Shown: piece after piece, positions 1 to 5,376 of the stretch | How positions within the stretch are numbered: position 1 is the stretch's first letter | Layout: each line of letters starts with the position of its first letter | Assembly (NCBI GenBank): GCA_017632755.1 | Contig: JAGBQU010000100.1 | Location: 1-6,832, forward strand | Direction: 5' to 3' | Length of the DNA stretch: 6,832 bases | From: Lachnospiraceae bacterium | GTDB lineage: Bacteria > Bacillota_A > Clostridia > Lachnospirales > Lachnospiraceae | Notes under the pieces: model-generated | Database searches by the model: none | What the model was told of the DNA's origin: nothing | The model's input: the letters and a program-made list of their open reading frames with translations, nothing else | Position numbers and translations under genes: made by a program

Positions 1-2532
1 GAGCGCCTCGATGGTCGGTCTTCCCACGCCCTTAACTGCAGTGAGTGCAAAACGGATGGCGCCTTCCTTGACGGAAAATCCCATCTCGCCCTCGTTGACA
101 TCGGGCGGCATGATCTGAATGCCCAGATTGCGGCAGGTCAGGATATATTCCGAGACCTTTGCGGTATTGTCAATGACGGAGGTCATCAGTGCCGCCATAT
201 ATTCCACCGGATAATAGTATTTTAAATATGCGGTCTGATACGATACGACCGCATAGGCCGCCGCATGAGACTTGTTGAACGCATATTTTGCAAAATCCAT
301 CATCGTATCGTAGATCCCCTGCGCAACCTGCGCATCAATCCCTCGCGATACACAGCCGGGCACATTTTCGTCGGGATTTCCATACACAAAATTGGCGCGC
401 TCTTTTTCCATGACCGCCTGCTTTTTTTTGCTCATCGCACGCCTTACCAGATCGCTCCTCCCCATCGTGTAACCGCCGAGATCACGCACGATCTGCATAA
501 CCTGCTCCTGATAGACGATACAGCCGTAGGTCGGCTTGAGGATCGGTTCGAGCTGCGGACAGGCGTATTCTACCTTGTCCGGCTCGTTCTTTCCCTTGAT
601 GTATTTGGGAATAAAATCCATCGGCCCGGGACGATACAGGGAGATTCCGGCGATGATATCCTCCAGCGAATGGGGCTTTAGCTCCTTCATAAAGGACTTC
701 ATACCGGCGCTCTCGAGCTGAAAGACGCCCTCGGTCCTGCCGGTTCCGATGGAGTCTAAAACCTTTTTGTCGTCATAGTCGATCGCATCGACATCGATCT
801 TCTCACCGCGTGTCTGCTCGATGATACGCACCGCATTCTGTATGACGGTCAGGTTGCGCAGTCCCAGAAAGTCCATCTTAAGCAGGCCGAGTTCCTCGAG
901 TGTCGTCATGACAAACTGCGTCGTGACGGATCCGTCGGATCCTCTCGAGAGCGGCACAAACTCCTCCGCCGCTTCCGGACAGATGACAACGCCGGCCGCA
1001 TGCATGGAGGTATGTCTGGGAAGACCCTCGAGTTTGCGACACATATCAATCAGCTCATGTACCTGGTCATCGCTGTCATAGAGCGTGCGAAATTCCGGGT
1101 TCATGCTCAGTGCTTTTTCTATGGTAATATTGAGTTCCATCGGAACCATCTTGGCAATCTTGTCCACATAGCTGTAGGGCAGATCCATGACCCTTCCCAC
1201 ATCCCGGATCACACCCCGGGCTGCCATGGTACCAAAGGTCACGATCTGAACGACCTTTTCTTGTCCGTACTTGCGGCCCACATAATCGATGACCTCCTGC
1301 CGTCTCTCCACACAGAAATCCACGTCGATATCGGGCATGGATACACGTTCCGGATTGAGGAATCGCTCAAAGAGCAGATTATACTTGATCGGGTCGATAT
1401 TTGTGATGTGTAGACAATACGACACCAGACTTCCCGCCGCCGATCCCCGCCCGGGTCCCACGGCGATGTCATGCTCTCTCGAATAGTTGATAAAATCCCA
1501 CACGATCAAAAAATAGTCCACATAGCCCATTGTCCGGATCGTGTCCAGCTCATAGTCAAGGCGCTGTCTGAGCGCAGGATCGATCGCACCGCTCTCGTCG
1601 GCATAATGCAGCTTCAGACCTTCCTCGCAAAGCATGCGCAGATATGTCTCGGGAGTGTAGCCTTCCGGGACCTCATAGTGCGGCAGCTTGGTCTTTCCAA
1701 ACTCGATCTCCACATTGCAGCGCTCCGCGATCTTGTGTGTGTTCTCAAGAGCTTCCTTCGCATACGGGAAGAGGGAGAGCATTTCCTCCTCGCTCTTGAT
1801 ATAGTATTGTCCGCCCTCATAACGCATACGGTCCTCATCGGCAACGCGCTTTCCGGTCTGGATGCAGAGCAGGATATCGTGAGCCTTTTCATCCTCCGCA
1901 TATGTATAGTGCACGTCATTGGTCGCCACCAGTGGGATATCAAGCTCGCGGCTCATGGCCTGTAGCACGCCGTTGACGGTGCGTTGCTCCGGGATCCCGT
2001 GATCCTGAAGCTCCAGAAAGTAATTCTCTTTTCCAAAGCAGTCCCTGTATTTGATGGCTGCCTTTTTCGCCTCATCGACCAGCCCCTTGACGATATAGCG
2101 CTGCACCTCGCCCGCCAGGCAGGCAGACAGCGCGATGATTCCCTCGTGGAACTCACGTAATATCTCCATGTCCACACGGGGCTTGTAGTAGTAGCCCTCG
2201 GTAAAACCGCGGCTGACGATCTTGGAGAGGTTCTGATATCCTACATTGTTTTCCGCCAGGAGCACCAGATGATAATAGCGATCCTCTCCGCCTGTCAGTT
2301 CCTTATCAAAACGGGAATTCGGCGCAACATACACCTCACAGCCGATGATCGGTTTGATCCCCTCGGCATGTGCGGCTCTGTAAAAATCGATGACACCATA
2401 CATGACCCCGTGATCTGTGATGGCGACGCTGTCCATCCCCAGTTCCTTCACCCGTCTGACGCATTCCGTGATTTTGTTTGAACCGTCCAAAAGAGAATAC
2501 TCCGTGTGGACGTGAAGGTGTGTAAATGCCAT
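1..2532 (-). CDS. dnaE: DNA polymerase III subunit alpha (DnaE), N-terminal 844 residues, 3' end outside window
   Basis: This is a C-family replicative DNA polymerase acting at the replication fork. I translated the minus strand from the ATG at 2532-2530 to the window edge and found 844 codons with no stop or frameshift. Residues 5-210 form a PHP domain: it begins HLHVHTEYSLLDG, then ITDHG (38-42), GCE (64-66) and NDVHY (205-209). The polymerase core has GPGRGSAAGS (359-368), PDIDVDF (400-406) with catalytic D401 and D403, and the third aspartate D554 in KMDFLGL; E. coli uses D401, D403 and D555. FNKSHAAAYA of the fingers starts at 752. The window ends where the first helix-hairpin-helix (VKGVG, 833-837) starts. 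A family length near 1150 residues implies roughly 300 missing, including the OB fold and clamp-binding part. In Bacillota it would normally work beside PolC, which is not visible here. The gene is divergent from the HD-GYP gene and has its own promoter. No intein was seen. Confidence 0.97.
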   Translation of the reverse strand, partial: MAFTHLHVHTEYSLLDGSNKITECVRRVKELGMDSVAITDHGVMYGVIDFYRAAHAEGIKPIIGCEVYVAPNSRFDKELTGGEDRYYHLVLLAENNVGYQNLSKIVSRGFTEGYYYKPRVDMEILREFHEGIIALSACLAGEVQRYIVKGLVDEAKKAAIKYRDCFGKENYFLELQDHGIPEQRTVNGVLQAMSRELDIPLVATNDVHYTYAEDEKAHDILLCIQTGKRVADEDRMRYEGGQYYIKSEEEMLSLFPYAKEALENTHKIAERCNVEIEFGKTKLPHYEVPEGYTPETYLRMLCEEGLKLHYADESGAIDPALRQRLDYELDTIRTMGYVDYFLIVWDFINYSREHDIAVGPGRGSAAGSLVSYCLHITNIDPIKYNLLFERFLNPERVSMPDIDVDFCVERRQEVIDYVGRKYGQEKVVQIVTFGTMAARGVIRDVGRVMDLPYSYVDKIAKMVPMELNITIEKALSMNPEFRTLYDSDDQVHELIDMCRKLEGLPRHTSMHAAGVVICPEAAEEFVPLSRGSDGSVTTQFVMTTLEELGLLKMDFLGLRNLTVIQNAVRIIEQTRGEKIDVDAIDYDDKKVLDSIGTGRTEGVFQLESAGMKSFMKELKPHSLEDIIAGISLYRPGPMDFIPKYIKGKNEPDKVEYACPQLEPILKPTYGCIVYQEQVMQIVRDLGGYTMGRSDLVRRAMSKKKQAVMEKERANFVYGNPDENVPGCVSRGIDAQVAQGIYDTMMDFAKYAFNKSHAAAYAVVSYQTAYLKYYYPVEYMAALMTSVIDNTAKVSEYILTCRNLGIQIMPPDVNEGEMGFSVKEGAIRFALTAVKGVGRPTIEAL

Positions 2533-2538
2533 GCCTAT

Positions 2539-2552
2539 CCCTGCTTTCCTCT
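2539..2552 (-). promoter_or_regulatory. ribosome binding region of dnaE
   Basis: On the minus strand the purine-rich stretch AGAGGAAAGCAGGG precedes the dnaE ATG. AGGG lies 6 bases from the start; the stronger AGAGGA match lies 14 bases away, which is rather far. The protein starts MAFTHLHVHTEYS, as DnaE proteins of this group do, so the start is secure even though the site is only moderate. Confidence 0.6.
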
Positions 2553-2561
2553 GTTTTGGTT

Positions 2562-2601
2562 CATTGCCGGCCCCCGAGAGGTAATACGTTTTTCGGCAAT
2601 G
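2562..2601 (-). repeat. inverted repeat (possible hairpin) in the dnaE leader
   Basis: CATTGCCG at 2562-2569 and CGGCAATG at 2594-2601 are perfect 8-bp inverted arms separated by 24 bases. If the dnaE promoter is placed correctly (start near 2607), the hairpin would form about six bases from the mRNA 5' end and about 30 bases before the start codon. No T-run follows it in the direction of transcription, so it is not a standard terminator. A role in mRNA stability or protein binding is inference only. Confidence 0.5.
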
Positions 2602-2613
2602 CCCATCGTTATC

Positions 2614-2642
2614 ATTTTATCATGCGCACTTTTTCTTCACAA
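2614..2642 (-). promoter_or_regulatory. predicted sigma-A promoter of dnaE
   Basis: Read on the minus strand: -35 TTGTGA (2642-2637), a 17-base spacer, and -10 TAAAAT (2619-2614) with an extended TG one base upstream of the -10. The -10 matches the consensus at 5 of 6 positions and the -35 at 4 of 6. Transcription would start near 2607, giving a leader of about 75 bases. Confidence 0.7.
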
Positions 2643-2686
2643 GCCGAATTTGGCACCTCCGCTGCAGCACTCCCCGCAACAGAGAT

Positions 2687-2715
2687 CCGGAAATGTCTGC
2701 CGTCTGAATTTCCGG
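2687..2715. repeat. inverted repeat midway between divergent promoters, candidate operator
   Basis: CCGGAAAT at 2687-2694 and ATTTCCGG at 2708-2715 are perfect inverted arms with a 13-base spacer. The centre (2701) is within about two bases of the midpoint between the dnaE -35 box (ends 2642) and the HD-GYP -35 box (starts 2756). The spacing suits a dimeric regulator. No T-run flanks it, so a terminator is unlikely. Its function is not established. Confidence 0.5.
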
Positions 2716-2755
2716 TCGAAAAGTCAGATTTTTCTAATGGATTTGCGCAGATTGT

Positions 2756-2784
2756 TTGACGAAACAGATTCTATTGGATATAAT
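2756..2784 (+). promoter_or_regulatory. predicted sigma-A promoter of the HD-GYP gene
   Basis: TTGACG (2756-2761), a 17-base spacer and TATAAT (2779-2784) match the consensus at 5 of 6 and 6 of 6 positions. Transcription would start near 2791, leaving a leader of only about 19 bases made mostly of the ribosome binding site. The promoter shows that the upstream in-frame TTG at 2756 is the -35 box rather than a start codon. Confidence 0.88.
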
Positions 2785-2790
2785 GAATCT

Positions 2791-2801
2791 AAAGGGGGCG
2801 G
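2791..2801 (+). promoter_or_regulatory. ribosome binding site deciding the HD-GYP start
   Basis: AAAGGGGGCGG lies 8 bases before the ATG at 2810. It selects this ATG over in-frame candidates further upstream and lies at the predicted 5' end of the mRNA. Confidence 0.8.
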
Positions 2802-2809
2802 ATACAGAT

Positions 2810-3901
2810 ATGAAACGTGTCAATATTATGAATCTAGTCCCCGGAATGGTCACTGCCGAGGATGTTTACTCATACAATCAGGCATTGATCCTGCCAAAGG
2901 GTTTCTGTTTGACGGACGAGGCGATCACACGACTTGAGCTTTATTCCATCATCAGTATTCACGTGGAGGATGAGCAGCAGATCGCGCACAATGAACGGCG
3001 CAGTTCATCGCTGTCTAATGGCGAATGGACCTATTCGGAAGTCATCCGTGCAAGCGAGGAATTCAAAAAGTTTGAAGCGGAATTTCAGGAAAATGTCGGC
3101 ACGCTGAAAAACTGCCTCAGCGATGTGGTGGAAAAAAATACACCGCTGCCGGTCGATGAGATGTTAAGCGGCACGCTGGATGTCATTCGCACCTGCAAGA
3201 CAGCATCCGACGTCTTTACGATGTTGCAGAATATGCGTCAATACGATGATCTGACATTCACGCACAGCTTGAATGTGGCACTTATCTGCAATGTATTTTC
3301 CGAATGGCTGCACTTTCCCCAGGCAGACCGGGAACTTGCCACGACCTGCGGCCTGTTTCACGATATCGGCAAACTCGCGATACCGGAAGACATCATCAAG
3401 AAACCGTCAAGGCTGACAGACGAGGAATATAACATCATCAAAACGCATCCCGTAGAGGGGTATAAGATATTAAAGCAGCAGGACATAGATCAGCACATCA
3501 AGAATGCGGCTCTGATGCACCATGAGCGATGTGACGGCGGAGGTTATCCGCTTGGGGTCACCGGCGATAAGATCGACAAGTTCGCAAAGGTGGTGGCCAT
3601 CGCAGATGTGTATGATGCCATGACGGCCGCAAGGGTGTACCGCGGACCACTCTGCCCGCTTTCCGTCATCGAGATCTTCGAGAAGGAAGGCCTGCAGAAA
3701 TATGAGACCGAGTATATCATGACCTTTTTGGAAAACATCGTGCAGACCTACATGAACAATCATGTGCGGCTTTCCGACGGGCAGATCGGTAAGATCATTT
3801 ACGTCAATAAGCAATGGTATTCACGCCCGACGCTTGCCGTCGAAAGCGGCTTCTTGGATCTGACCCGGCATCCGGAACTGAAAATTGAAGCGATCATATA
3901 A
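2810..3901 (+). CDS. HD-GYP domain protein, predicted c-di-GMP phosphodiesterase
   Basis: This is a 363-residue soluble protein. HD-GYP domains hydrolyse the second messenger cyclic di-GMP at a two- or three-metal site. Residues 1-52 form a small domain (PGMVTAEDVY, LILPKGFCLTDEAI) often found at the front of such proteins. Residues 53-130 look like a helical linker. The HD-GYP domain spans about 135-310: FTHS with H152, HDIGK with H184/D185 and K188, HP with H213, the signature HHERCDGGGYP (237-247), and IADVYDAMT with D266. All expected metal and signature residues are present, so activity is likely. The tail (about 320-363, DGQIGKIIYVNKQWYSRP) resembles the small beta extension of many Bacillota relatives. 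No transmembrane segment or named sensor domain is visible, so the input signal is unknown. The start was chosen from the ribosome binding site and promoter; a TTG 18 codons upstream is the -35 box. The gene appears monocistronic, divergent from dnaE and convergent with murA. Confidence 0.95.
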   Translation: MKRVNIMNLVPGMVTAEDVYSYNQALILPKGFCLTDEAITRLELYSIISIHVEDEQQIAHNERRSSSLSNGEWTYSEVIRASEEFKKFEAEFQENVGTLKNCLSDVVEKNTPLPVDEMLSGTLDVIRTCKTASDVFTMLQNMRQYDDLTFTHSLNVALICNVFSEWLHFPQADRELATTCGLFHDIGKLAIPEDIIKKPSRLTDEEYNIIKTHPVEGYKILKQQDIDQHIKNAALMHHERCDGGGYPLGVTGDKIDKFAKVVAIADVYDAMTAARVYRGPLCPLSVIEIFEKEGLQKYETEYIMTFLENIVQTYMNNHVRLSDGQIGKIIYVNKQWYSRPTLAVESGFLDLTRHPELKIEAII

Positions 3902-3938
3902 AAAAGCGAATGCATTCCCGCATTCGCTTTTGTTTTTT
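3902..3938. terminator. bidirectional intrinsic terminator between HD-GYP gene and murA
   Basis: AAAAGCGAATGC (3902-3913) pairs perfectly with GCATTCGCTTTT (3920-3931) around a 6-base loop, ATTCCC. On the plus strand six T follow (3933-3938). On the minus strand the GC-containing core is followed by TTTTTATAT. The stem begins at the first base after the HD-GYP stop, and the plus-strand T-run reaches the murA stop codon, so one element serves both convergent genes. Confidence 0.92.
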
Positions 3939-5230
3939 CAACCAACCTTTAATTTGAATTTCTGGATCTCCTTATCCCCCGAAACCTTCTCGATCTGTGC
4001 ACCGAGATTGCGGAGCTTGATCTCAAAATCCTCATATCCACGCTGGATATAGACGATATCGTCCACGATGGTGACACCCTCCGCGGTCAGTCCGGCAATG
4101 ACAAGTGCCGCTCCCGCACGAAGATCGGGCGCACTGATATGGGCTCCCGTATAATGGGAAACCCCGTCAATGATCGCCGTATTTCCCTCTACCTTGATAG
4201 ACGCCCCCATCTTGGTGAGCTCATCCACATATTTAAACCGGGTCTCAAAAATACTCTCCGTCACAATGCTGGTACCCGAGGACAATCCGAGCGTCACAGC
4301 GATCTGAGGCTGCATATCCGTCGGGAATCCGGGATACGGCAGGGTCTTGACGTGAGTATGTCTGAGCGGTTTTGACGAGACGACACGGACCGCATCATCC
4401 GACTCCTCCACTTCACACCCCAGCTCCATCAGCTTGGCAGTGATCGACTCCAAGTGCTTGGGGATGACATTTTTGATCATCACGTCGCCCTTGGTAGCTG
4501 CAGCCGCAAACATAAATGTTCCGGCCTCTATCTGATCGGGGATCACGGAATACTCTGATTTGTGGAGCTTCTCCACTCCCTTGATACGGATCACGTCCGT
4601 TCCGGCACCCTTAATATTGGCACCCATACTGTTTAAGAAGTTTGCGATATCTACGACATGCGGCTCTTTGGCAGCATTTTCGATGATCGTCTTGCCTTCC
4701 GCCATCGATGCGGCAAGCATGATATTGATCGTCGCGCCCACCGACACAACGTCCAGATAGATGTGGCTTCCTGTCAGCCTCTCCGCCTCTGCGCTGATGA
4801 GTCCGTGTGCGATCCTGACTTCTGCACCGAGAGCCTCAAAGCCCTTGATATGCTGGTCGATCGGACGGCTGCCGATATTGCATCCGCCGGGCAGAGCCAC
4901 CGCGGCCTTCTTGTATTTTCCAAGCAGTGCACCCAGCAGATAATAGGATGCCCTGATCCTTTTGATATAATCGTGTTCTATCGTCAGATCATGTATAGCC
5001 GCCCCGCATATCTTAGCGGTGTGGCGATCCGGTCTTTCAACAATGCCTCCGATACTTCCGATCGCCTGGATGAGCACGTTTGTGTCACGCACATCCGGCA
5101 GATTATCTATCGAGACCATCTCATCCGTCATGATGGAAGCGGCAAGGATACCCAGCGCAGCATTTTTGGCGCCACCGATCTCCACTTCCCCGACCAAAGG
5201 ATTTCCACCTTTAATTGCATATTGTTCCAT
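3938..5230 (-). CDS. murA: UDP-N-acetylglucosamine 1-carboxyvinyltransferase (MurA)
   Basis: This cytoplasmic enzyme transfers enolpyruvate from phosphoenolpyruvate to UDP-GlcNAc, the first committed step of peptidoglycan synthesis and the target of fosfomycin. The 429-residue protein is close to the 419 of E. coli. Visible residues, numbered from the chosen start, are K22 in GGAKNAAL, C117 in PGGCNIGSRP (the catalytic and fosfomycin-reactive cysteine, E. coli C115), R122, D305 in FPTDMQPQ, R371 in DLRAGAAL, and R397 in RGYEDFE. Retention of cysteine rather than aspartate predicts a fosfomycin-sensitive type of active site. An in-frame ATG exists 11 codons upstream (5263), but MEQYAIKGGNPLVGEVEIGG is the normal family start and has AGAGGTG just before it. 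Many Bacillota carry two MurA paralogues, and this window alone cannot say which one this is. The gene lies downstream of a wall peptidase gene on the same strand with its own promoter, and ends in the shared terminator. Confidence 0.97.
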   Translation of the reverse strand: MEQYAIKGGNPLVGEVEIGGAKNAALGILAASIMTDEMVSIDNLPDVRDTNVLIQAIGSIGGIVERPDRHTAKICGAAIHDLTIEHDYIKRIRASYYLLGALLGKYKKAAVALPGGCNIGSRPIDQHIKGFEALGAEVRIAHGLISAEAERLTGSHIYLDVVSVGATINIMLAASMAEGKTIIENAAKEPHVVDIANFLNSMGANIKGAGTDVIRIKGVEKLHKSEYSVIPDQIEAGTFMFAAAATKGDVMIKNVIPKHLESITAKLMELGCEVEESDDAVRVVSSKPLRHTHVKTLPYPGFPTDMQPQIAVTLGLSSGTSIVTESIFETRFKYVDELTKMGASIKVEGNTAIIDGVSHYTGAHISAPDLRAGAALVIAGLTAEGVTIVDDIVYIQRGYEDFEIKLRNLGAQIEKVSGDKEIQKFKLKVG

Positions 5231-5234
5231 AATG

Positions 5235-5241
5235 CACCTCT
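5235..5241 (-). promoter_or_regulatory. ribosome binding site deciding the murA start
   Basis: AGAGGTG on the minus strand ends 4 bases before the ATG at 5230-5228 (AGAGG lies 6 bases away). It supports this start over the in-frame ATG at 5263. Confidence 0.75.
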
Positions 5242-5245
5242 GTTT

Positions 5246-5260
5246 TTGCCATTTTGGCAA
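5246..5260 (-). repeat. short inverted repeat in the murA leader
   Basis: TTGCCA (5246-5251) and TGGCAA (5255-5260) are perfect 6-bp arms around 3 bases, immediately upstream of the murA ribosome binding site and inside the predicted leader of about 50 bases. It could form a small hairpin near the site of translation initiation or be a protein binding site. It is short enough to be chance. Confidence 0.35.
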
Positions 5261-5286
5261 CAAGCCCTTAACATAACATTGTACTT

Positions 5287-5315
5287 AGTATAAACCACAT
5301 GTCCTCATTTTGCAA
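5287..5315 (-). promoter_or_regulatory. predicted sigma-A promoter of murA
   Basis: On the minus strand: -35 TTGCAA (5315-5310), a 17-base spacer and -10 TATACT (5292-5287). The -35 matches the consensus at 4 of 6 positions and the -10 at 5 of 6. The predicted start near 5280 gives a leader of about 50 bases. This allows murA to be expressed independently of the upstream peptidase gene. Confidence 0.75.
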
Positions 5316-5376
5316 ACCCCAATTTCATTTTGGAACGGAATGCAAAGAAAGCGACGTGCTCATCCGGAATGCCGCA

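Noticed and set aside
265..1965. Several plus-strand frames of 86-164 codons (265-681, 1000-1413, 1471-1965 and others)
   Set aside because: All lie inside dnaE, which reads without interruption on the minus strand across the whole region. The translations carry no domain signature.
2661..2668. 8-bp palindrome GCTGCAGC between dnaE and the HD-GYP gene
   Set aside because: Palindromes of this length without a second copy or position relative to a promoter are expected by chance.
2756..2809. 18-codon N-terminal extension of the HD-GYP protein from a TTG
   Set aside because: The TTG is the -35 hexamer of a near-consensus promoter and the transcript would start after it; the ATG at 2810 has a clear ribosome binding site.
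2506..2937. 143-codon plus-strand frame across the dnaE start, the intergenic region and the HD-GYP start
   Set aside because: It overlaps both promoters and both starts of the divergent genes, is out of frame with the HD-GYP protein, and its translation resembles nothing known.
5231..5263. 11-codon N-terminal extension of MurA from an upstream ATG
   Set aside because: MurA proteins start at the MEQYAIKGG segment, and the ribosome binding site lies between the two ATG codons, inside the would-be extension.
4658..5293. 211-codon open frame on the plus strand opposite murA
   Set aside because: It lies antisense to a fully recognisable MurA and shows no family motif or good ribosome binding site. 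The absence of stops is a by-product of murA codon use.
5341..5376. Possible terminator just after the M23 stop codon
   Set aside because: Only a weak 4-bp GTGC/GCAC pairing with a long loop can be drawn, with no T-run after it on the minus strand.
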